DNA of 6,553 nucleotides from Planctomycetales bacterium (GCA_007127495.1 SKZG01000102.1:1-6553), one strand, 5' to 3'. Shown: positions 1 through 6,322, numbered from the stretch's first letter. Notes: a model not told the origin generated them from the sequence alone. Numbers and translations are program-made.

Positions 1-10
1 CCCAAAAAGC

Positions 11-56
11 GAATGTCGAATGTCGAAAACCAAATGACGAAGGAAATCCGAAATCC
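11..56. repeat. Degenerate heptameric tandem repeat downstream of hydG
   Basis: The stretch reads as consecutive 7-bp units: GAATGTC (11-17), GAATGTC (18-24), GAAAACC (25-31), AAATGAC (32-38), GAAGGAA (39-45), then ATCC and GAAATCC (50-56). Only the first two units are identical; the rest share the GAA/AAT flavour. It lies beyond the hydG stop codon, with no gene visible between it and the window edge. Function is unknown. From memory, GAATGTC/AATGAC-like strings are common between genes in some Planctomycetota, but that is not verified here. The array continues to or beyond the left edge, so its full extent cannot be seen. Confidence 0.55.
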
Positions 57-65
57 CTTCCTCCA

Positions 66-86
66 CTAGCAACTAGCAACCAGCTT
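66..86. repeat. Second heptamer repeat, CTAGCAA type, abutting the hydG stop
   Basis: CTAGCAA occurs at 66-72 and again at 73-79, followed by the diverged unit CCAGCTT (80-86), whose last base is the first base of the hydG stop codon on the plus-strand coordinate (86-88). The period is again 7 bp, but the unit differs from the one at 11-56. No spacers, so this is not CRISPR-like. No stem with a T-run that would mark a conventional terminator for hydG is visible here. Confidence 0.55.
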
Positions 87-1513
87 CAAACAAACAAATC
101 CCGGTCGCCGCGCTCGCGTATTCGCGTGAGCTTTTCCAGCAGGGCCTGCTTGCGTTTTCCTTCCGGTAGTTGGAGGAGTTCGCGCTCGATGGCGGCCTCG
201 CCGGCGGCTCGAGTGGCCGGGCCGGCGTAGTCGATCAGGTACTCCAGGAGCGTCGACAAAGCGTTGGGCGTGCAGAATCGCTCGATAAACCCTGGGATGG
301 CGAACTCCATAAACTGCTCGCCTGTCCGGCCAAGCCGGTAACATGCCGTACAGAAGCTCGGCACGTAGCCGTCCACCAGCAGTTCGCGCATCACGGTATC
401 GAGCGGGCGGACGTCGGCAAGCTGGAATTGCTCCCGGTCGAGTACTTGGGCGTCGCCCGCCTCGGTATACCCGCCCAGTTCGATGCGGCTTCCCGCGTCG
501 ATTTGCGAAACGCCCAATGCCAGCACCTCGCGGCGCAGCTCCGGCCCTTCCCGCGCGGTGAGGATCAGGCCGGTGTAGGGTACGGCCAGTCGCAAAATGG
601 CGACCAGGCGTTTGAAGTCGTAGTCGGCCACCAGCCATCGCTCGGGCAGCCGCACGCCACTGGCCGGTTGCAACCGTGGAAAACTGATCGTGTGCGGCCC
701 TACACCGTAGTGCCGTGCCAGGTGCCTCGCGTGTGCCACGAGGGCCAACACCTCGAACCGCCAGTCATACAAACCGAACAGCGCGCCGATACCGACGTCG
801 TCGCACCCGGCTTCCATGGCGCGCGCCACGCCATCGAGCCGCCAAAGGTAGTCGGCCTTGGGGGTATTGCCCGGATGGACCAGCCCATAGGTCGCGTGGT
901 GGTATGTCTCTTGGAATATCTGATAGGTTCCGATTCCGGCGGCTTTGATGGTGCCGTAGCCCTCGTGGTCGAGCGGTGCCGCGTTGATATTGACCCGGCG
1001 AATTTCACCCGAACCCGCTCGCACCGAATACACTTCCCGCACACAGTCCGAAATGAATTCGGCCGAGTACCGGGGATGCTCCCCGAACACGAGGATGATG
1101 CGTTTGTGGCCTTTGTTCTCCAATGCCTCGACTTGCTCGCGCAGTTCGTCCGGAGCCAGGGTGCGGCGTACGGCGGCTTCGTTCGATCGGCGGAAGGCGC
1201 AATACCGGCAATCGTTGGTACATTGATTCCCGACGTACAGTGGAGCGAACAGCACAATGCGGTTGCCGTATACATCGCGTTTGATCCGGCGGGCGGCGTC
1301 GAACACCTCATCGTCCATTTCGGGCGCATCGGCCACCAGCAGCGAGGCCGTCTCCTCCAGGTCGAGCGCCTCCTTGCGCATTGCTTTCGCCACGGCCTCG
1401 CGCACCCGGCCCGGATCCGCCGGCCGAGCCAACAAGGCGTGCAGCCGCTCTTCGTCGACGAAGTCGAGCGCACTTTCACTGAGTTTCCGTTTGTCGATCA
1501 TTGAAGTCATCAT
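86..1513 (-). CDS. hydG: [FeFe]-hydrogenase H-cluster radical SAM maturase HydG
   Basis: The 475-residue product is HydG, a cytoplasmic radical-SAM enzyme that cleaves tyrosine to p-cresol and dehydroglycine and converts the latter to the CO and CN- ligands of the [FeFe]-hydrogenase H-cluster. The radical-SAM cluster motif CX3CX2C is C98, C102, C105 (CTNDCRYC). The diagnostic C-terminal auxiliary-cluster motif CX2CX22C is C388, C391, C414; this separates HydG from ThiH, the related tyrosine lyase that lacks it. The GPHTISFPRLQPA stretch (272-284) is typical of the family, and length is normal. Start: ATG 1511-1513 is the first in frame, followed by Met2 and Met5 (codon 1499-1501). No strong Shine-Dalgarno decides among them, so Met5 is possible. 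It is transcribed divergently from the siroheme fusion gene. No hydA, hydE or hydF lies in the window, so its client hydrogenase must be elsewhere. All key cysteines are present and the reading frame is unbroken. Confidence 0.95.
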   Translation of the reverse strand: MMTSMIDKRKLSESALDFVDEERLHALLARPADPGRVREAVAKAMRKEALDLEETASLLVADAPEMDDEVFDAARRIKRDVYGNRIVLFAPLYVGNQCTNDCRYCAFRRSNEAAVRRTLAPDELREQVEALENKGHKRIILVFGEHPRYSAEFISDCVREVYSVRAGSGEIRRVNINAAPLDHEGYGTIKAAGIGTYQIFQETYHHATYGLVHPGNTPKADYLWRLDGVARAMEAGCDDVGIGALFGLYDWRFEVLALVAHARHLARHYGVGPHTISFPRLQPASGVRLPERWLVADYDFKRLVAILRLAVPYTGLILTAREGPELRREVLALGVSQIDAGSRIELGGYTEAGDAQVLDREQFQLADVRPLDTVMRELLVDGYVPSFCTACYRLGRTGEQFMEFAIPGFIERFCTPNALSTLLEYLIDYAGPATRAAGEAAIERELLQLPEGKRKQALLEKLTRIRERGDRDLFV

Positions 1514-1556
1514 GGTATTCTACCGCGTTGGGCCGAGTTCGGCGAGGGAGTGTCCG

Positions 1557-1569
1557 GGAAGGGCCTTCC
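1557..1569. promoter_or_regulatory. Small palindrome in the divergent spacer (candidate operator)
   Basis: GGAAGGGCCTTCC has perfect 6-bp arms around one central base. It sits about 44 bp upstream of the hydG start and about 120 bp upstream of the siroheme fusion gene. A site between divergent genes could bind a regulator of either or both. A palindrome this short can arise by chance in GC-rich DNA, and it matches no regulator site I can name. Confidence 0.2.
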
Positions 1570-1653
1570 GATGAAGTCGCCTGCGCAGGGCCCCGTGTTT
1601 CATGGGCTGTGTGGGCCTATTCAAGGGAAACGTTGCTTCATTGTGCTTGCCCC

Positions 1654-1682
1654 TTTTCGATCCCTGAGAATCGCTGTAAGAT
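1654..1682 (+). promoter_or_regulatory. Weak promoter candidate upstream of the siroheme fusion gene
   Basis: TAAGAT at 1677-1682 matches the sigma-70 -10 consensus at 4 of 6 bases and is preceded by TG. The hexamer 17 bp upstream, TTTTCG at 1654-1659, is a poor -35. The same 8-mer, TGTAAGAT, recurs upstream of btaA, which is the main reason to list it. Transcription from here would begin near 1689, so translation would be either almost leaderless from ATG 1689 or would use ATG 1743 with a leader of roughly 55 nt, similar to that of btaA. Confidence 0.28.
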
Positions 1683-1688
1683 CATTGT

Positions 1689-4600
1689 ATGCAAAGAACC
1701 CTCTGCAAAATTCGGCGACACGAAGAAGAGGCCGTCAAGGAAATGGGCCTGGTGCTCGACTTCGACGAAATCGCCCGAAAAGGCGCGATGACCCGCGAGG
1801 AAGCCTCCGTGGCCAAGTGGTACGGAATCTACAGTTCGCGGCAGCCGGGCAACCACATGGCGAGAGTAGTCATTCCGGGTGGGTGCCTGACGTCGGTGCA
1901 GGCGCGCGAGTTGGCGCGGCTTTCGATGAAGTACTCGCCGGACCGCATTTCGTTCACGACCCGGCAGAGCGCGCAACTGCACTGCTTGCAGCTTCCCGCT
2001 TTGGCAGGTTTTCTGCGCGAAATCCGGCAGGCTGGGCTCACCACGTTCCACGGCTGCGGCGACGTGACGCGCAACGTGGCGGCCTGCCCCTGGGCGTCGG
2101 TATGCCCCCACCGCCGCCTCGACGTGCTCCCCTATGCGCGGGCGGCGGCCCGTGAGCTTGCCGCGTGTCGCGAGTTGGACAATTTGCCGCGCAAGTTCAA
2201 GATCACGTTTTCGGGCTGCTCCGGCGATTGTGGGCAGCCGCATATCAACTGCGTGGGCGCCGTAGCCGTTACCCGGCAGATGCCCGACGGCTCCGAGCAA
2301 CCGGGGTTCGAGGTGCGCATTGGTGGCGGCATGGGCTGGCAACCGTTCATCGGTCAGTTGCTTTACGAGTTCGTGCCGCCGCAAACGATCGTTTCCCTGT
2401 GCCGCGCGGTCGGCCTGTTCTTTCGCGAGCACGGGGATCGCTACATCCGCATGGTCGCCCGCCTGAAGTTCGTGGTCCACCGTCGCGGCATCGACTTCTG
2501 CCGTCAGGAGATCGGCCGCATTCTCGACGCCGAGGGGGTCGATCGAAGCGGCATGGTGGAGCCCGGAAAAGCGGCCACCTCCGACGGCGCAATCGCCGAC
2601 ATCGGACCGCCTGTACCCGACCGTCCACTTCGCGAGCCGAATCCGGTGGGCACTGACGGGCTGGCGATTGTACGCATTAAGATTCCCAAGGGCGAAATGC
2701 GTTCCGACCACCTCGCCCGCATTGCCGACCTGGCTGAAATGTACGCTGACAAGCACGTGTACAGCACCAATCGGCAGAACCTCGAGCTGCATGGAATCGA
2801 GCCGTGCCGCGCCGAGACAGTGCGGGGCGAAATTGCCGCCCTCGGGCTCGATGCGAACGACTTTTTCGGCCTCAGCGACGTGGTCAGTTGCGTGGGCACC
2901 ACCTACTGCCCGCTGGCGGTGACAGAAACGCACGCCATGTTCGACGCGTTGCACGAAACCGTGTACGATCGGCGTTACGATCCGATTCGCGACAAGGTCA
3001 TCGTCAACATCACCGGGTGCCCGAATTCCTGCTCACCCTACCGCATTGCCGACATTGGGCTGCGCGGCATGCGCATTCGCGAGATGACCGGCTCTACGGA
3101 GGCGTACCAGGTTACGGTGGGCGGCGCCGAGAATCGGTTCGGCGACGTGTTGGGCGAGTACAAGTTCGATGATTGCGTGCCGGTCATCCGCACCGTGCTC
3201 GACACGTTCATGGCGGAGCGTACCGGCGAGGAGACGCTGGCCGACCACGTCGTCCGTGCCGGCATCGAGCCGTATCGGGCGACGGTGGGCGCGCTGGGCA
3301 TACGCTACGAGAAAGCACCGAACCCCGATGAGTACACCACGTTCACCGGCCGGGGGTCGGCCGCGCGCGACCGGAAGGCCGTCGCCCGCGACGTCCCTTG
3401 CCAGGAAGCGTGCCCCGCGAAGACGAACATCCCAGAGTATATACGCCATATTGCGCGCGGCAACCCGGAAGCGGCGCACCTGATCAATCAGGAAGACAAC
3501 GTGTTGCCGGGGGTGTTGGGACGCATTTGCTCGCGGCCGTGCGAGGCGCGCTGCCGCCACGAATGGACCAACATCGAGGGCCCGGTGCGCATCTGCCACC
3601 TGAAACGATCGGCCGCTGACGGCAAGCCGGCGAAGAGCCGCCCGCTGCCCGCCTGGTACGAGGCAAGCGGCAAGCGAGTGGCGATTGTCGGCGGCGGTCC
3701 GGCGGGCCTGGCTGCGGCCCGCGAACTGAAACGATATGGCCACAGCGTGACCCTGTTTGAGCGCGAGGCGTACCTGGGCGGCCAAATCCGCATCGGCGTG
3801 CCCCAGTTCCGGCTGCCGCGAGAGATCCTCGCCGAAGACATCGCGGCCGTCATCGACAGCGGCATCGAGGTGAAACGGAACGAGTCGTTCGACCATGAGC
3901 GGATTCTCCAGGCATTGGATCAGTTCGACGCCGTCGTACTGGCCGCCGGGGCGAACGTGCCCCGGGCGCTGGAACTCGACGGCCTGCCCGCCGGGGTAGC
4001 CATCGAGGGGCTCCGCTTCATGAAGCAGTATAACGACGGAAGCCCACGGAAGATCGAGGGCGACGTGGTCGTCATCGGCGGGGGTTTCACGGCCGTCGAC
4101 TGTTCCCGCAGCGCGCGCCGGTTGCTTGGCCCGGAAGCGAACGTATCGATCGTGTACCGCCGCGGCGAAGCGCAGATGGCGGCCAACCAGGAAGAACTCG
4201 AAGAAATGCGCCGCGAGAATATCCGGGTTGAAACCCTCGCGTCGCCCATCAGCGCCCGGACGGAAAACGGGCGGCTCCGCTCCGTGACCTTTCGCCGGAA
4301 CATCTTGGGCGAGCCCGACGGGGGCAAGCCCCGCTTCATTCCCGTCGCCGGCAGCGAGTTCAGCATCCCCTGCGATACGCTCATCTTCGCGATTGGCCAA
4401 ACTCAGGAGACGGGCCTGCTGCCCGAGGGCGCCGCGTTTACCGAGAACCACCACACTACGCTTTCCGGCCTGTTCGTTGCGGGCGATTACTGGTCCGGCA
4501 ATGCCGACGTCATCAATGCCTTGGCCGACGGCAAAGCGGCCTCCCATGCGATCGACGAGTTCCTCACGGGCGAGCGGCGGCGCCGCTCGTACTTGCACAT

Positions 4601-5045
4601 CGAGGAGGCGCCGCTGACCGGCCGGCTGCGCGACCACGACCTCCTCGAATCGCCCCCGATGCCTGTCTTGCCGCTGACCGAACGCGGCCTTTCTGATGAG
4701 GTCGAACAGGGCTTTACACCCGAGCAAACTGACACGCACGCTTGGCGCTGCTACCTGTGCAACCACAAATTCGAGATTGACCAGGACAAGTGCATCCATT
4801 GCGACTGGTGTATCCGCGTTTCGCCGAGGCAATGTATCCTCCGCCTGAGCAAGCTCGACTTGGACGCCGACGGCAGCCCGGTGCAATGGGTCGAGGAGCC
4901 CAAGTCGGCTCCGGAGCGCGCCACGTTCATCTGGATCGACAGCGACCAGTGCATCCGCTGCGGCAACTGCATTAACATTTGCCCGACCGGCGCCATTTCG
5001 CTACGGAAGGCCGATATCGCCTGGGAGAATTGCGCAGGGAAGTAG
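1689..5045 (+). CDS. Siroheme sulfite/nitrite reductase fused to GltD/DsrL-like NAD(P)-FAD oxidoreductase and ferredoxin domain
   Basis: One unbroken 1118-residue frame joins three modules. Residues 20-540 form a tandem-repeat siroheme reductase. The second repeat has the siroheme-[4Fe-4S] cysteines C401, C407, C444, C448 (CX5CX36CX3C). R92, R128, K169 and K171 align by motif with E. coli CysI active-site R83, R153, K215 and K217. Residues 565-960 are like the glutamate synthase small subunit: cysteines 571, 575, 614, 618, 622 and 636 for iron-sulfur clusters, an FAD-binding GGGPAG at 668-673, an NAD(P)-binding GGGFTA at 797-802 and the FAD-contacting GD at 932-933. Residues 1018-1118 are ferredoxin-like, with C1088, C1091, C1094, C1098 and an irregular first motif in which Ser1045 replaces the usual fourth Cys. 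Inferred role: cytoplasmic six-electron reduction of sulfite to sulfide or nitrite to ammonia with NAD(P)H, without separate partner subunits; no signal peptide or membrane segment is seen. Substrate cannot be decided. Start: ATG 1689 lacks a good Shine-Dalgarno; ATG 1743 (Met19), just before the conserved region, has AGAGG 11 nt upstream and is a serious alternative. Confidence 0.88.
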   Translation: MQRTLCKIRRHEEEAVKEMGLVLDFDEIARKGAMTREEASVAKWYGIYSSRQPGNHMARVVIPGGCLTSVQARELARLSMKYSPDRISFTTRQSAQLHCLQLPALAGFLREIRQAGLTTFHGCGDVTRNVAACPWASVCPHRRLDVLPYARAAARELAACRELDNLPRKFKITFSGCSGDCGQPHINCVGAVAVTRQMPDGSEQPGFEVRIGGGMGWQPFIGQLLYEFVPPQTIVSLCRAVGLFFREHGDRYIRMVARLKFVVHRRGIDFCRQEIGRILDAEGVDRSGMVEPGKAATSDGAIADIGPPVPDRPLREPNPVGTDGLAIVRIKIPKGEMRSDHLARIADLAEMYADKHVYSTNRQNLELHGIEPCRAETVRGEIAALGLDANDFFGLSDVVSCVGTTYCPLAVTETHAMFDALHETVYDRRYDPIRDKVIVNITGCPNSCSPYRIADIGLRGMRIREMTGSTEAYQVTVGGAENRFGDVLGEYKFDDCVPVIRTVLDTFMAERTGEETLADHVVRAGIEPYRATVGALGIRYEKAPNPDEYTTFTGRGSAARDRKAVARDVPCQEACPAKTNIPEYIRHIARGNPEAAHLINQEDNVLPGVLGRICSRPCEARCRHEWTNIEGPVRICHLKRSAADGKPAKSRPLPAWYEASGKRVAIVGGGPAGLAAARELKRYGHSVTLFEREAYLGGQIRIGVPQFRLPREILAEDIAAVIDSGIEVKRNESFDHERILQALDQFDAVVLAAGANVPRALELDGLPAGVAIEGLRFMKQYNDGSPRKIEGDVVVIGGGFTAVDCSRSARRLLGPEANVSIVYRRGEAQMAANQEELEEMRRENIRVETLASPISARTENGRLRSVTFRRNILGEPDGGKPRFIPVAGSEFSIPCDTLIFAIGQTQETGLLPEGAAFTENHHTTLSGLFVAGDYWSGNADVINALADGKAASHAIDEFLTGERRRRSYLHIEEAPLTGRLRDHDLLESPPMPVLPLTERGLSDEVEQGFTPEQTDTHAWRCYLCNHKFEIDQDKCIHCDWCIRVSPRQCILRLSKLDLDADGSPVQWVEEPKSAPERATFIWIDSDQCIRCGNCINICPTGAISLRKADIAWENCAGK

Positions 5046-5047
5046 GG

Positions 5048-5075
5048 TTGCCGATTGCCCTCCGGCGTGTAAGAT
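5048..5075 (+). promoter_or_regulatory. Candidate promoter for btaA
   Basis: TTGCCG (5048-5053) and TAAGAT (5070-5075) are separated by 16 bp, giving 4 of 6 matches to each sigma-70 hexamer. The -10 is preceded directly by TG. Transcription would start near 5082 and give a leader of about 50 nt to the btaA start at 5132. It begins just after the stop codon of the preceding gene (5043-5045), so btaA may be transcribed independently of the fusion gene, by read-through, or both. No PHO-box-like repeat was seen, although betaine-lipid genes are often phosphate-controlled in other bacteria. Confidence 0.38.
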
Positions 5076-5085
5076 AGGGGAGCAA

Positions 5086-5099
5086 TGGCCGACCGGCCA
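5086..5099. promoter_or_regulatory. Near-perfect palindrome in the btaA leader (candidate operator)
   Basis: TGGCCGACCGGCCA has 6-bp perfect arms with a 2-bp centre. It lies roughly 5 to 18 bp after the expected transcription start of btaA, a place where a repressor would block transcription. The spacer is too small for an easy RNA hairpin without opening a pair, so double-stranded binding is the more natural reading. It could be chance in GC-rich DNA. Confidence 0.22.
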
Positions 5100-5118
5100 C
5101 AACAGAGACCCGTCTCAT

Positions 5119-5124
5119 GGAGGG
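5119..5124 (+). promoter_or_regulatory. Ribosome binding site that sets the btaA start at 5132
   Basis: GGAGGG ends 7 nt before ATG 5132. The earlier in-frame ATG at 5117 overlaps this element and has no comparable site in front of it, and ATG 5085 is out of frame. This is the clearest Shine-Dalgarno in the window. Confidence 0.7.
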
Positions 5125-5131
5125 ATATTCG

Positions 5132-6322
5132 ATGGCGGTTGTCGATTGGTTCAGTTCCCGAGTGTTTAATCTCGTCCACCGGCACAACCTCGTGTACAAC
5201 ACCTGCTGGGAGGACCCCCGGCTGGACCGCGAAGCGCTGGACCTGGGCTCCGATGACACCGTGTTGGTCATCACGTCGGCCGGGTGCAACGCGCTGGACT
5301 ATGCCCTGGTGGAGCCGAAACACATCTACGCGGTCGATATGAACCCTCGGCAGAACGCCCTCTTGGAGCTGAAGCTGGCCGGTATTCGACAGCTCGATTA
5401 CCGCACCTTCTTCGATTTGTTCGGCCGGGGATACCTCCCCGCGGCCGGGGGGGTGTATCGTGACAAGCTGCGGGCGGACCTTTCACCGTTTGCCCAACGT
5501 TACTGGGACCGCCGGATCCGGTTCTTCACCAACCCGCGGCGGACATTCTTCTTTCGCGGCACGTCGGGTACGTTCGCCCGGCTGATGAACGTCTATATCA
5601 ACCGGGTTCTGCGTTTGCGGCCCTGGGTCGATGCGATCCTTCAAGCAGGCAGCATTGAAGAGCAGCGAGACATCTATGAGCAGCGCATTCGCGACCGGCT
5701 TTGGACCCGATCCATGCGGTTTGCCATGAACCGCGATACCACCTTGTCGCTCGTCGGGGTCCCCAAGGCACAGCGACGGCAGGTCGAACAGCAGTATGAC
5801 GGCAAGATTGCCAACTTCGTACGAGAGTGTCTGGAGGCCGTGCTCACAAAACTCCCGCTCGCCGACAACTACTTCTGGCGCGTGTACATCAACGGCGAAT
5901 ACTCGACCCATTGTTGCCCGGAATACCTTAAAGAGGAGAACTTCGAGCGGCTCAAGGGCGGGTTGGCCGAACGAGTGACCGCGCACACCGAATCGGTCCA
6001 GGGCTTCCTGGAAAAGCATGATGTGGCCATTTCGCGGTTTGTCCTGCTGGATCACATGGACTGGCTTTCCGATCAGTTCTTCCCGCTGCTCGAAGCGGAG
6101 TGGCAGGCGATCGTCGATCGGGCCACACCCGACGCTCGCATCATTTGGCGCAGCGGCGGTACGCAAACCGCGTTCGTCGACCGGGTGTGCGTTCAGGTGA
6201 ACGGCCAAACCCAATCCGTTGGCGAGCTACTGCGTTACCACCGCGATTTGGCTGAACGGCTTCATCGGCAGTGCCGGGTGCATACGTACGGTAGCTTCTA
6301 TATTGCCGACCTGGCAGCATGA
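5132..6322 (+). CDS. btaA: BtaA-like S-adenosylmethionine:diacylglycerol 3-amino-3-carboxypropyltransferase (DUF3419)
   Basis: The 396-residue product belongs to the DUF3419/BtaA family. BtaA transfers the 3-amino-3-carboxypropyl group of S-adenosylmethionine to diacylglycerol, giving diacylglyceryl-homoserine, the precursor of the phosphorus-free betaine lipid DGTS; it acts at the inner face of the membrane. Family signatures seen are YNTCWEDPRLD at 22-32, a Rossmann-type AdoMet site with ITSAGCNALDYAL (47-59) followed by the acidic strand end IYAVDMNPRQNALLELKLA (65-83), and LLDHMDWL at 305-312. Length is close to that of characterised bacterial BtaA (around 400). The start at 5132 is preferred over 5117 because of the GGAGGG seven bases upstream. 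The N-methyltransferase BtaB, which completes DGTS, is not next to it: the following gene is convergent and unrelated. Not all DUF3419 proteins have been tested, so activity is a family-based inference. The stop codon lies in the left arm of a large inverted repeat. Confidence 0.85.
   Translation: MAVVDWFSSRVFNLVHRHNLVYNTCWEDPRLDREALDLGSDDTVLVITSAGCNALDYALVEPKHIYAVDMNPRQNALLELKLAGIRQLDYRTFFDLFGRGYLPAAGGVYRDKLRADLSPFAQRYWDRRIRFFTNPRRTFFFRGTSGTFARLMNVYINRVLRLRPWVDAILQAGSIEEQRDIYEQRIRDRLWTRSMRFAMNRDTTLSLVGVPKAQRRQVEQQYDGKIANFVRECLEAVLTKLPLADNYFWRVYINGEYSTHCCPEYLKEENFERLKGGLAERVTAHTESVQGFLEKHDVAISRFVLLDHMDWLSDQFFPLLEAEWQAIVDRATPDARIIWRSGGTQTAFVDRVCVQVNGQTQSVGELLRYHRDLAERLHRQCRVHTYGSFYIADLAA

Noticed and set aside
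11..86. The repeats at the left edge as a CRISPR array
   Set aside because: Units are 7 bp, directly tandem and without unique spacers.
170..1504. A 444-codon open frame on the plus strand, antisense to hydG
   Set aside because: It is a shadow of hydG in GC-rich DNA: no recognisable domain, low-complexity composition, while the opposite strand carries every HydG motif.
86..1513. Reading the radical-SAM gene as thiH or bioB-like rather than hydG
   Set aside because: The CX2CX22C C-terminal cluster motif (C388, C391, C414) and the CTNDCRYC radical-SAM motif are those of HydG; ThiH lacks the C-terminal cluster.
1517..1522. TAGAAT on the minus strand as a -10 box for hydG
   Set aside because: Five of six bases match, but it lies 3 bp before the first ATG and no acceptable -35 lies about 17 bp upstream, so I do not annotate it; a short-leader start at Met5 remains conceivable.
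1638..4886. Two long minus-strand open frames (438 codons at 1638-2954 and 617 codons at 3033-4886) antisense to the fusion gene
   Set aside because: They have no recognisable motifs and are rich in Arg/Ala/His as expected of antisense frames; the plus-strand frame is continuous and fully explained by known domains.
1689..5045. The reductase as a true dissimilatory DsrAB
   Set aside because: Both repeats are in one chain and the motifs (TTRQ, LPRKFK) are of the assimilatory sulfite/nitrite reductase type; only the oxidoreductase half recalls the Dsr pathway through DsrL.
5085..5342. ATG at 5085 with an 85-codon plus-strand frame
   Set aside because: Out of frame with btaA, no ribosome binding site, and the frame runs into the btaA N-terminal coding sequence.
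5483..6214. A 243-codon minus-strand frame antisense to btaA
   Set aside because: No family resemblance, and btaA signatures run through the same bases on the other strand.
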